Made by a program: the position numbers and the translations under genes
NCBI GenBank assembly: GCA_015039315.1
Contig: WIDE01000002.1
Span: 755,391 to 819,390 of the forward strand
Direction: 5' to 3'
Source of the DNA: Clavulina sp. PMI_390
Taxonomy: Eukaryota > Basidiomycota > Agaricomycetes > Cantharellales > Hydnaceae
DNA: 64,000 nt
Part shown: positions 45,253 to 55,937 of the stretch, one piece after another
Layout: every line of letters begins with the position of its first letter
Numbering within the stretch: the stretch's first letter is position 1
Notes under the pieces: model-generated
The model's database searches: none
What the model was told of the DNA's origin: nothing
What the model saw: only the letters and a program-made list of their open reading frames with translations

Positions 45253-46713
45253 TCACACAACCTCAGCGATTTGGCTATCATAAATGACTTTCAAGGTGGG
45301 GCGGTTCTTCGCAAGCCGGGCTACAGCAGCATCCACCTGACGGCACTCCCATTCATGATTCCAAATTTGTTCTACCTCTTCAAATCCCTCGCTGTTGTCC
45401 GGCTGTTCTGGTTTTGGATTCGGTATGATGACAAGCTTATGGAGGAGCGGGAGGACCACCTGGACCTCATCAGGGTTATCGGCATCCCACGGACCAAGCC
45501 AGTTTAGGTGGTGCAAATGCTCCACGACATCACAAGTAGGAGAAAATGACAGTTCGTGTATTGTTCCATAGATGCCGTAGCAATGCACGAACTCCATTAT
45601 GTTGATTGCAACGCCGCACATGGCCCACATCATCTCTCGGACGATTAGACCACCGGTTGAGTCATGAGCCAAATAGTCAAATTCAAGAGGGCAATCAACG
45701 AATGCGAATCTGGAGAGGGCATGAATCCCGCTCATCGCTTGGTTCAGAAAAAGGCGCGGCCATCTGTTCTCCCGGTAGGGTATGCAAGAAGACACTCGAT
45801 GCCACTCAGTTTGTTCCAGCCCGCGGAGCGTTAGCTGCGACAATTTTGGTGTTCGGAGGTTGACTGAGAACTGGGGGAAATTGGTGTCGAGAATCTCCAG
45901 CTGAGACAACTCGACGCGAGTGATCTCATCCCAGGACTGAGGCAAATCACCCCGCGCAAATACGACAGAGAGGTGTTGGAGTAGGGGGAATCTGCTCAAG
46001 GACTCGATCAGCCGATCCCACCACAATGAATCGGGAAAGACAACCTCAAGGTGGCAAAGAGATGGGGCAATGGGGAAGGGATAGAAATCAAGGGGCTTGA
46101 TATACATGAATTTTAGGGTTCTGAGAGACTCGCAGGTGAGGCCATAGTCATTGATGTCATCCTCAAGAACAGGGGACGGTGCTCTCGCGAGAGTCATTGG
46201 TCCGGTGTATGTGTTTTGGAGTGATAAATACTCGAGAAATTCGAGCTTCGCGCTAGAAATCTTCTCCCACAGGTTGCGGGCATCGAGATGCGTGCATTTG
46301 AGGGTGAGCTCTCGGCATCGGGACAGGTGAGGCACGAATGAACGGATGGCTTCCCACCAGTGCTGTCGTCGATCCTTGATGGATGGCACCAGAGGTGCTA
46401 TGGAAGGGAAGCAGGTGTTCTCAATGAGGATCTCGATGGGGGCAGAGCGTGATCTCTCGAGAAAAAGTTGTGCTCGTTCAGCTATCCTCTGTGCAGATTC
46501 TCGGAGAACGAAGCTCTCTTCGGGCCCATAATATACTCTTGTCCAGAGAGATGGAGTGGAAATGGCAACTGAGCGCCAGTACGAGCACACAGAGGTGATA
46601 GTGAGGAGTGTCTGAAAGACTTGGGAAGTGGACGACTCGGACGTCAGGATAAGCAACTCAAAGACTCCCGAAAGGAGTTCGGCAGGGAGCCGCTGTATAT
46701 CTAGGCGATGCAT
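45253..46713 (-). CDS. F-box-like protein, tandem copy 1
   Basis: Intronless, 486 residues. The N-terminal F-box reads RLPAELLSGVFELL, TLLTITSVCSYWRSVA and PSLWTRVYYG, which would bind Skp1 in an SCF ubiquitin ligase. The rest holds irregular leucine-rich repeats (ELTLKCTHLDARNLW, LEFLEYLSLQN, LCHLEVVFP, LQHLSVVFA, QLEILDTNFP, LSQLTLRGLE) that probably bind a substrate. Very similar to the gene at 47317-48768. Agaricomycetes carry large families of such genes. No substrate can be proposed. Confidence 0.85.
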   Translation of the reverse strand: MHRLDIQRLPAELLSGVFELLILTSESSTSQVFQTLLTITSVCSYWRSVAISTPSLWTRVYYGPEESFVLRESAQRIAERAQLFLERSRSAPIEILIENTCFPSIAPLVPSIKDRRQHWWEAIRSFVPHLSRCRELTLKCTHLDARNLWEKISSAKLEFLEYLSLQNTYTGPMTLARAPSPVLEDDINDYGLTCESLRTLKFMYIKPLDFYPFPIAPSLCHLEVVFPDSLWWDRLIESLSRFPLLQHLSVVFARGDLPQSWDEITRVELSQLEILDTNFPQFSVNLRTPKLSQLTLRGLEQTEWHRVSSCIPYRENRWPRLFLNQAMSGIHALSRFAFVDCPLEFDYLAHDSTGGLIVREMMWAMCGVAINIMEFVHCYGIYGTIHELSFSPTCDVVEHLHHLNWLGPWDADNPDEVQVVLPLLHKLVIIPNPKPEQPDNSEGFEEVEQIWNHEWECRQVDAAVARLAKNRPTLKVIYDSQIAEVV

Positions 46714-47316
46714 AGCTTTGAGATTGGGCGATATGTATCCCTTAAATCATAGACCTGGAATGGAAAAAAGGCCGAAGCAGTGTCCAGTCTGATTAGGTAT
46801 GAGAAAGTGAGTCCCGTGACTCGAAAATGGAATCGGAGAACCGTGCAGTGCCATAATTTCATCCCTATGTTCAGGTCTATACTTATGTCTGTCTAATAAT
46901 TACCCCTGGATTTGATACTGTGATTCGTATCACAGTATCAGCTAAGTAACTATCCCTTGGTTTGCGTTGGTCTCCACGCCTGGCATGTTGTTGACACTCC
47001 CGGACTAATCTTCGTGACTGCCTAATTCGCCCAGGAGGCGCTATTTTGATCAAGGAGTTTCAATAGTAATGAGCGCTTCCGTGGTCATTCGAGCGAACGC
47101 ATGATATTTCAGTGTGGTCTCCTAGTTCAGGATGCTCAAAGTGTTGACGGCTCTGGGGCCCCTCATAACTCATTGCGTCAAAATCACGTACCTCACTCAT
47201 TCGTACAACCATGAAGCTTTTGGCGTCCTTGTGCCATAGAGCGCTCCACGGCAAGAGCCGGAATTATCGGAATGGTCCAGACATAAATCAGAAATGGGAA
47301 CCCACACTATACATTG
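46714..47316. other. Spacer between F-box paralogues, part of the duplicated unit
   Basis: No gene. Bases 46789-46842 match 48835-48890 (shared block gtgagtcccgtgactcgaa), showing the duplication took the promoter region as well as the gene. The rest is unremarkable. Confidence 0.5.
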
Positions 47317-48768
47317 TCAGTCATTCTGGTTGTCGTAGATTACTTTCAAAGTGGGTCGGTACTGAGCAAGCCGGGCCACAGCATTATCCACTTGTCGGCG
47401 CTCCCATTCTTGGTGCCGAAATTCTTCTAGCTCTCCGCCTTTCTCAACGTTCGCTGGCGGCTCTTTTCTTGGTTTTGGTACAATAACGAGCTCGCGGAGA
47501 AGAGGCAGGAGCTCATTGGTCGCATCATTAGCCTCGCTATCCCATGGCCATGAGCCAAGGGCGTGTGGGTGGCTTCGGTGCTCCTCCATATCAGAAATGG
47601 GGGAACGGGACAGCTCATGGAGTATTCCATAGATGCCATCGCAGCATAGGAATTCCACTGTGTTGATGGCAACATTGTGCAGTGATGCCATCATATGCTG
47701 GAGGACCAAAGCACCAGTCACATCACGAGTTCGATTCTTGTATTCCAGTTCGCAGTGACTGAGTGTGAGTTTCGAGAGATTGTGGATTCCACTCATCTCC
47801 GGGTCCAGAGAAGGGTGTGGCCATCTTTTTTCTAGACACGGCTCGCTGTGAAGCACGTCATCCCATTCCTCTAAACCGTGGAGCTTTAATTGCGATAATC
47901 TTGGTGTTCGGAGGTTGACAGAGAACTGGGGGAAGTTTGTGTTGAGACTCGCAAGGTGAGATAGCTCGATGCGGGTAGTTTCATCCCAAGATGATGGCAG
48001 ACTTCCCCATACAGATATGACACAAAGGTGTTGGAGGAAGGGGAACTCCCTTAGAGCATTGACAAGAGCGTCCCACCACGTCGGAACGCAAAATACAACC
48101 TCGAGGTGGCAAAGGGATGGGGCAATAGGGAAGGGGTTGAATTTAATGGGTGTGCTATGCCAAAACACCAGAGTTTTGAGAGACTTGCAGGTTAAGCGGT
48201 CATCACTAGTTTCATCCTCGAAGACAGGGGAGGGTACCCCCGTGTCAGTCATTGGATGATTGTATCTGTCTTTGAACGATAAAGACTCAAGCAGCCCGAG
48301 GTTCGCTTTGGAAAGTCTTTCCCATAGCGACCTCGAATCAACATACGTGCAGTTTAGGGTGAGCTCTCGACATCGCGACAGTTGGGATATGAATGGACGG
48401 ATGGCAATCCACAGCCGCTGGTCACGGATGGTTGGCACCAGAGGGGCTATGGAAGGGAAAAGTGTGTTCTCTGCGAGGATTTCGATAGGTAGGGAGCGCG
48501 ATCTCTCCAGGAAAACTCGCGCCCGCTTAGATATTTTCCGCGCTGACCTCTGAGAAACTAGACTCTTTAGAGGTCCATAATACACTCTTGTCCAAAGTGA
48601 TGGAGATGAGATAGCGAGTGAGCGCCAGTACGAGCACACAGAGGTGATGGCAAGGAGTGTATGATGGACTTCCGGTATGGAAGTTGACCCAACGAGCAAC
48701 TCAAAGACTCCCAGAAGGAGTTCGGGAGGGAGCCGACGATGCATGGATCTGAGATTAAGGGACATCAT
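47317..48768 (-). CDS. F-box-like protein, tandem copy 2
   Basis: Intronless, 483 residues, paralogue of 45253-46713. F-box segment RRLPPELLLGVFELLVG, TLLAITSVCSYWRSLAIS, PSLWTRVYYG. The repeats align throughout with copy 1 (RCRELTLNCTYVDSRSLWE, NTNFPQFSVNLRTPRLSQL). Most differences lie in the C-terminal repeats, where substrate choice would be set. The first Met of the long frame is at 48766; a second Met nine codons later (MHRRLPPE) matches the start of copy 1. Confidence 0.85.
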   Translation of the reverse strand: MMSLNLRSMHRRLPPELLLGVFELLVGSTSIPEVHHTLLAITSVCSYWRSLAISSPSLWTRVYYGPLKSLVSQRSARKISKRARVFLERSRSLPIEILAENTLFPSIAPLVPTIRDQRLWIAIRPFISQLSRCRELTLNCTYVDSRSLWERLSKANLGLLESLSFKDRYNHPMTDTGVPSPVFEDETSDDRLTCKSLKTLVFWHSTPIKFNPFPIAPSLCHLEVVFCVPTWWDALVNALREFPFLQHLCVISVWGSLPSSWDETTRIELSHLASLNTNFPQFSVNLRTPRLSQLKLHGLEEWDDVLHSEPCLEKRWPHPSLDPEMSGIHNLSKLTLSHCELEYKNRTRDVTGALVLQHMMASLHNVAINTVEFLCCDGIYGILHELSRSPISDMEEHRSHPHALGSWPWDSEANDATNELLPLLRELVIVPKPRKEPPANVEKGGELEEFRHQEWERRQVDNAVARLAQYRPTLKVIYDNQND

Positions 48769-48960
48769 TCTTCACTGACATGTATGGGAGGGGGAACTTT
48801 GTCGGAAGGACTTCGCTCAAAACGCCTTTTGAGGCTGATTAGATATGGGAGAGTGTGAGTCCCGTGACTCGAACGGATCCGGAGAACTCCGTTCGGCAGG
48901 TTCGGTGCCTGCGCACATCACAGCTTTGCTCTTCTCATCACCCATCGAGCACAGTGAACG

Positions 48961-50214
48961 ATGCCACCTGCGAACCAGATTAAGGTCAGCAAACCTCATG
49001 CTAGTCTTTGTGTATATACCTCGTCTCACGGTAGGTGTTCTTACACCCTCGATCGGCGACTCGTTTCGTGGGCTGTGCGGTGTCATCATTACACCTCTAG
49101 CCCAAGAAGAGCCATGGCTGGGCAGTATTAATCTTCATCCTTGGGACACTGTTTCCGCCGCTGGGTGAGTCTGCAGAACTCGGTCGTCCTTCTTAAGGGT
49201 CCCTTCTCACCTATACTGTCACAGCTGTCGCTGCCCGTTTTGGCATCGGCAAAGACTTTTGGATCAACTTACCCCTCACTATCTGTGGCTATATCCCTGG
49301 TCAGTCTTTCCTCCCCCTGCCAACAGTCAACTTTGTGACTCGCCTGTTCTAACTGTGTTTTTCTACTTCTATATATGCACTTTATGTTCTTCCAGGCCAC
49401 GTCCACAACTTTTACATCCAGGTTCGTATAGGGGATCATATCTCATATCCTACCAATTGACGCTGAACTAATTCAACCGCCCTCATCGCAATCAAATTTA
49501 CTGTCCAACAAATCGCACCGTCTGCTTGCGCCACCCAACCCATCACGTTCATTCGCCGGAACCCCAATCTGCTCTGTCTCCGACTTTTAGAACATCCGTA
49601 ACAACAAAACCCACGCACGAACGCCAAAATGGGCAGTCCGGTACGGCCTTGTCGATGACTCCAAGATTCGGCGCAATGCTAGGCGCTCCGAGTGGGCCAA
49701 CCGCTACAATGATCGCGAGGCCGGCGACGACTATGAGAATCAGCCCGTCGAGGAAGGCCAGATCCCCGACGCTCCACGACCACCTCCCAAGACGGGTACT
49801 TCAGCTACCAATGGTGAAGCTCCTCTATGGGGAGCCGAAGACGAAGGGTATTACAACGATGATAATGGACGGCGGGCGACTGGCTCTGTCCGGTCTGGGG
49901 GCAGTAACGGTGGTGGTAGCCGGTGGCACTACCCTGCCAACTTTGATGACGCCGTCCTCCCCGCTCCTTCTTCGTCCAAGCCAAAGAAGTCAAAGAAGAA
50001 GGACCGATGGGCGCGCGCCGAGGAGGCTCGATTGGATGCCGCAAGTGGAGATAGGAGAAAGAAGAAAAGCTCAAGGAGCCGTACGAGCTCGTACACTACG
50101 GACGGGGGTTTCGACGGCCCTGAAAGCGCCACTGGTGGAGGCTATGGGTCAGGAGCAAGGAGCGATAGTGCGCCGGTGACGGCGGACCCTGAGACTATGA
50201 ACCATGAGTTCTGA
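48961..50214 (+). CDS. Pmp3/RCI2-domain membrane protein with long hydrophilic tail
   Basis: Five exons (48961-48984, 49101-49164, 49225-49299, 49396-49421, 49591-50214) give 270 residues in a continuous frame. The first part, MPPANQIK then KKSHGWAVLIFILGTLFPPL and AVAARFGIGKDFWINLPLTI, CGYIPGHVHNFYIQ, is a Pmp3-type two-helix proteolipid domain, which in yeast tunes plasma-membrane potential and salt tolerance. Ordinary Pmp3 proteins stop after about 55 residues; here some 190 more follow, starting NIRNNKTHARTPKWAVRYGL, rich in Gly, Ser, Lys and acidic residues (PKKSKKKDRWARAEEARLDA). The tail is cytoplasmic and disordered by composition. Divergent from F-box copy 2. Confidence 0.85.
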
Positions 50215-50851
50215 TGTGCCCCCTCCCTTGATTGATCCACTCCCTCTCTCCACCCGCCTTCCTCAATCCAGGATGCACTCTTTACCCATTCCCAAACCAT
50301 CCTTCACACACACAACTTCCCCAAACACCAAGAACAACCCTCGCTTCCTTTGCCTCTCGTTACGTTTCTTTTTTCATATCTTCCGATTCTGGACCATCGA
50401 TCCTGCTTTCCGCCTCGCTCTTTCTGACTCACTTTCTGCCTACTTTTCTCAACGGATACTTATAGTATTAAGAAAGACGCTCAAATGAATAGCCTTTGGG
50501 TTCTTCAGACCTTTTCTGTGAGAACAAGCGTGAAAACTTTGAAGATATCTGGACCGACACTGTTGTTGAAACAGTGTACAGCTCCGCAGTCGTTCAAATG
50601 GCTATGCTACGGTGGGTGTGTACGTACATATACAATTGTTGAAATTATCATCTCCAAAAAAGACAGAGGGCCCCAAATCACATTTGGAAGCAAGCAGAGC
50701 GGGGTGGTCATGGCAGGAGAAGAGATAGTGGAATAAGATACGGTATTGTGAAGGGAGCGAATGGAATGAAGGAAAGGAATAGCAAGCATGCTGCTTGTTG
50801 GATGACCAGTCAAACTGGTTCAGATGGGGTAGCAGACTCTTCTTCTGGTGC
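50215..50851. other. Intergenic between convergent genes
   Basis: About 635 bases of 3' sequence with no gene seen. Begins with a C/T-rich tract. Confidence 0.4.
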
Positions 50852-53800
50852 TCAGAACAGGCCATGCACATTGCCTTGCTCGTCCAGGCTGACCTCCCAG
50901 AAACCGGGACGTGTACCCAGACCAGGCATTGTTTGCATATCCTAGAGGAGAGATGCAGGTAAGGAGACAGAAAACAACCAGGTAAAAGAGAGAATACGTA
51001 CTCCGAGGATAGGTGTGATGAACCCGGCGCCAGCGGACATGCGAACCTCACGAACGAAGATGGTAAACCCTGCGTGATTTCATATGAATCAGTATGTGTA
51101 GCGAATGTGAAGTAAACGTTAACCACGTACCTGTTGGTGCACCCTTCAGCTTACCATCATGCGAGAACGAGTACTGTGTCTTTGCAACGCAGACTAGATG
51201 TGACGAACACAAATATCAGAAAGAGGCGCCAGGGGAATGGGTCATCTTAGTGAACTATAAGATGGTGCGTACTTGGCAAGTTGCTGTATCCCTGCTTGGT
51301 GTAGTTTTCCAGCTGCTTCTTTGCAAGCTCGCTGTACTCCACACCATCAGCCCGATAGATCTCCCGGGCAATCGCACCCATCTTGTCTTCCAAGCTTGCG
51401 CTCTCATCATACAAGAACTTGAAAGCAGTGTTGCCATTGGCGAGCTCCGGAGAGCCCTCGCAGACGGCGATGGTTGCCTCGGCAAGAGCCTTGGCACCTT
51501 TGCCGCCTTCAGCCCAGTGGTTTGAGACGACGGCGGCATCAGCACCAGCTGTCAGAGACTCGGAACGGATGAGCTCAAGCTCAGCTGGTGTATCCGATCT
51601 GGAAGGCAAAGAGAACCGAGGTAAGTCATTGAGTAAACCATATGCCCACTGTCAAAAGGATTCTGGACGTACGAGAACTGGTTGACAGCCACGATGACCT
51701 TGAGGCCAAACTTCTTGGTATTCTCAATATGCCTCGTCAAGTTCTTGAGACCCTCCTTGAGCGTAACCAAGTCTTCCTTCAAGTACGTATCGTGCAGGGG
51801 CTTGCCAGGCGTGACGTCGGGACCTCCTCCGTGCATCTTGAGCGCACGCGTCGTCGCGACAATGACCGCCGCATCAGGCTTCAACCCACTGACACGGGAC
51901 TTGATGTTGACGAACTTCTCCAGCCCCATATCAGCGCCGAAGCCACCCTCGGTGAGGACGTAGCCTCCCGCAGAGGCGTCCTCATCGGGCTCGGTACCCG
52001 CGAGCTTGAGGGCAACGCGATCGGCGAGGATAGAAGAGTTGCCGTGCGCAATGTTGGCGAAGGGGCCAGCGTGCACGAAGACGGGTGTGCCTTCGAGGGT
52101 CTGCATCAAGTTGGGCTTGATGGCGTCCTTCATCAGGACGGCGAGCGCGCCAGAGACGCCAACATCGTCGGCGGTAATAGGTTGACCAGATTTACTTGTC
52201 GCCACAACCATGTTCCCGAGTCTACAAATAAGCCCGTGGAGTGAGCGAGACTTTTCTTCCTTCTGGGGAGCGAAGAGATGTTACTTACCGCTCACACATG
52301 TCCTTGACGTCCGTGCTGAGGGCAAGAACAGCCATGCACTCGCTCGCTACCGAGATATCAAAGCCAGTCTCACGAGTATGGCCCTGTTCGCTTGGTGCCT
52401 GGCCCACAGTGATCTTTCTGAGATGCCTGTCGTTCACGTCAATGACGCGGTTCCAGGTGATAGTCTCGGGATCAACATCCAGCCGCGAAAAGGCGTTGGC
52501 TTCCTCGGGTGTGAGCTCATTCGGGTCCGTCTTGGTAATCCCAAGCTTCTGGAGGCGCTTGAGCTGGAGCGGCGCGAATTCACGCTTGCCCTTCTTGGTG
52601 GGGACGAGACGGGTGTACAGTGACTACATGCAGAATCATAGGTTAATTGAGCATTGCATACATGAGCAGGTGCTGCTGGGATCTGCATACCTTGTTTGGG
52701 GTCGTCGCTTCGTGGAACATACGAGCATCGAGAGCGGCAGCCAGCAGGTTGTTCGCAGCAGTCACGGCGTGAATGTCGCCCGTCAGGTGGAGGTTGAACT
52801 AGAACAAAGCTGTCAGCGTTTTACGCCAGCCCCTCATCATGCGAGAAGAACACACCTCATCCATAGGGATAACCTGGCTGTAGCCACCACCAGCGGCACC
52901 ACCCTTGATACCGAACGTCGGGCCCTGACTAGGTTGCCTTACACAAGCAAATGCGGGGCGGCCAAGATGCGCGCCCAATGCCTGAGCCAGACCGATTGTG
53001 GTCGTAGACTTGCCTTCACCGAGAGGGGTAGGGGTAATACTAATTCCGCGATGAATCAGTTTTCGCAAGCAAGAGAGGCAGGATATATCGTAAATACGTA
53101 CCCAGTCACAATGATATACTTCCCATCTCTCCTATGCCCTAACCTGTCCAGCACACTCAACTCCACTTTAGCCTTGAACTTGCCATAACTCTCCACCTCG
53201 TCTGGGACCAACCCAATCTCCTTTGCCAGATCAACGACACGCTTTGGTGTCTGAGCTTGTGCAATCTCGATATCGCTTGGAACCTTCTCGAGGAGATCAA
53301 GTGGCAGGGGTGTAACGATGCTACGGGCACGCGAGCGCTCGAAGAGGCGTTGGGCAGAGGTGAGTGTGTTGGACATGAGCATGGCGACAGTCATGGGGCC
53401 CACACCACCTGGGACAGGGGTGATATGGGAGGCAACGGGCGAAGCGGACTCAAAGTCGACGTCACCAACCAGACGCTGGCCGGACTTCTTGGTAGCATCT
53501 TCAAGGAGGTCAGATAAGTTTGAGTATACGTAGACGTGGTGCAAATATAAGATGGTGAGGGAGACAAACCTGGAATATAGTTTGTGCCAACGTCGATGAC
53601 GACGACTCCGGGTTTGAGCCACTCGCCCTTGACAAACTGGGCCTTTCCAATCGCAGAAACCAGGATATCAGCTCCTTTGATCTGTAAAGATAATCATGAG
53701 AATTAGGAAGCATAGAGTTCTGGTCTTTAGCAGGGGCTCATCAGAGAGATTAACATGAAAATGTCTTACCTTCTCCTCAAGGCCAACTGTCCTGCTGTGG

Positions 53801-54858
53801 CATTGTGTCACCGTAGCATCCCTCTTACGCAGCATAGCAGCGACTGGAGAGCCGACAATGTCGCTCCTGCCAAGAACAACGACGTTCTTTCCAGCAATGG
53901 GAACGTTGGTGCTATCAATGAGAGCAATAACTCCCGCTGGGGTGCAAGGGGTGAAGAGCGGGTTTGAGGCACGCGAAGAGAGGTGGCCAATATTGTACGC
54001 ATGGAAGCTTTGTGAAAAGCAAGGCGGATCGCGTTAGATCAAGCTTGGGGAGGGTGTGTATTGATAAGAGGCCGAGCCCTGACTCACCCATCCACATCCT
54101 TCTCGGGGCTGATCGCCTCTGTCACCTTGCGCTCTCCGGCTTCATCAACATGGTCTCCCAAGGGGAGCTGCACGAGGATGCCGCTGACGGTCTCGTCAGC
54201 ATTTAGCTTTTGGACGCGACGCACGACCTCGTCGACGGATGCCTCGGCTGGGAGCTGGACGTGGGTGTACTTGATGCCGACTTCGGCACACGCCTTCTCT
54301 TTCATGCGCACATAGACGGACGAGTCGGGCCTGGCGCCCGCTTGGAGGATGACAAGATGGGGCTGGAAACGCGGGTACTTGGATTGGGATTGGGAGATTG
54401 TGGCAGCGACTTGCTCGCGGATCGTTCTGTGAGCACACCACAGTGCAGAAAGATGATAGGATGGTCGCAAACGATGACAACGCGTGCAGTTTCACGCAAG
54501 CAACACAAGAGATGACGCATAGATCGAGCAATCAAAGGTCCAGAGAATCGGAGAGTCAGCTTTTTCGATCGTATTGATGGGAATAGAGGCAGAGAGAATG
54601 ACTCGATGTGGTTGTCAATGGGGAATGAACGCACTTTGCAATGGCAGTGCCATCGATGATATTGCCAGTAGCAGCCATCGTCCTGCTCGCGTTCACAGGA
54701 TGAAGGTTCAGATTTGGATTGCGATAGGACGTTTTTTTGGCTGTGGCGAATGAATGCGCGAATCGGACTCGGTGAACGCGTCCACATGCCAGGGTTAGCA
54801 GGCCTTTTGGGGGTGCTTGAGCTCGCACAGCGAGCCGTGAGCTAGCGAAAAGACGCAT
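50852..54858 (-). CDS. C1-tetrahydrofolate synthase (trifunctional), possibly dual-targeted
   Basis: Trifunctional enzyme: 5,10-methylene-THF dehydrogenase, methenyl-THF cyclohydrolase and formyl-THF synthetase, feeding one-carbon units to purines and thymidylate. The first Met at 54858 gives [20 protein letters not shown], an Arg-rich mitochondrial-type presequence; an internal Met about 60 residues later begins [14 protein letters not shown], the usual cytosolic start. The dehydrogenase/cyclohydrolase part shows [20 protein letters not shown] (Tyr and Lys in place), [30 protein letters not shown] and [20 protein letters not shown]. The synthetase part has [20 protein letters not shown] (ATP site), [36 protein letters not shown] and [20 protein letters not shown]. 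End [10 protein letters not shown]. About ten introns. Confidence 0.92.
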
Positions 54859-55937
54859 GGTGGTGAGTGAGGCTCTAGGTGCCTCGTTCTATGCGGAAGT
54901 TGTCTATGATGGGGAGAGAGTCGAGTCAGGGGATGGAAAGAGCGTCGAGGCGCTGGCCACTGAAAACGTCTGAATTGACGGACAAACTTTTTTTCAGAGC
55001 CAATTGTCAAGTCGGACTTGCGCTCCGTTTTGAACCGTCGCTGACTATTCCGCGCTCGTTGAGCAAAAGGGAAAATGTAGTACCAAAATGCATACTCAGC
55101 AGTCGCAGTCCTTATAACGATTCGCCACGTCGCCGCCACAGTGGGGAAAGGGGAATTCCCCGTGGTCGGAGTCACTCCGCAAAAAGATACTATCGGCCGA
55201 TGGCGTGCTGGCCCACTACGACTGGAAAACTTCATCTTATTTTGATATACCGAGCTACGCTGCGAACGCACGGTTGTTAATATGGTCGCTGGTCGCCTGC
55301 GCCTGTAGATCACAGCGCCGATGTCTCGATGTCGATGGCGATGGCAATGCAATTTGTAGAGAATAAATATATACGCATATGTATGGAATTCGTGATGCCC
55401 ATCGCCGGCTATGTATACCCCCTCCCACCCACAATGAGATGTAATAAATATCATGGTATAACTGTGCCCTCTCGCCTTTTGCCCCGAGAGAGAGCGGGCA
55501 TGGAGAGCTTAACGGATCGCTTCCGACGCGGCGCCTAAGCTCGGAACACACCGGCGTAACCTCGGTCGACTCATGTCAACCTCGAGGCAACGCAAGGCAC
55601 ACGGAGACAAGACAAGTCTCTTGGAAAGGCACAATTTGTGGATCTGAATGACTCGTTTATTGTCAACGCACCAGGGATGATAGCGCACTGTATTTCTGCT
55701 CATTGCGGCAAGAACGATAAGCCCTCTGAATCGTCACAGCCACGCGCATTAATATACCCCGGATTATAGTATCGATCATGAACAAACTTCAAGTGACATT
55801 TCCATTCCCCCCCGCGCTGCGCCACCCAGCAGCTGCTTTCTCTCTCTCTCTGTCCCCCTCTTCCACGTCATTCCAGCAAGGGGCTCGGCCCTAGCCCCCC
55901 ATCACTCGCACGCACACCGCTCTCGGGCAAACCTGTG
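54859..55937. other. Divergent intergenic region, folate synthase / repressor-like gene
   Basis: About 1.08 kb with no supported gene. Includes tct/ct-rich stretches just before the repressor-like start (55838-55866) and an AT-rich block near 55360-55385. A long minus-strand frame here is stop-free by chance. Confidence 0.45.

Noticed and set aside
52241..53188. 315-codon plus-strand ORF
   Set aside because: It runs antisense to the folate synthase exons, whose protein is clearly conserved.
54795..55454. 219-codon minus-strand ORF upstream of the folate synthase
   Set aside because: Overlaps its first exon in another frame, has odd composition and no family resemblance.
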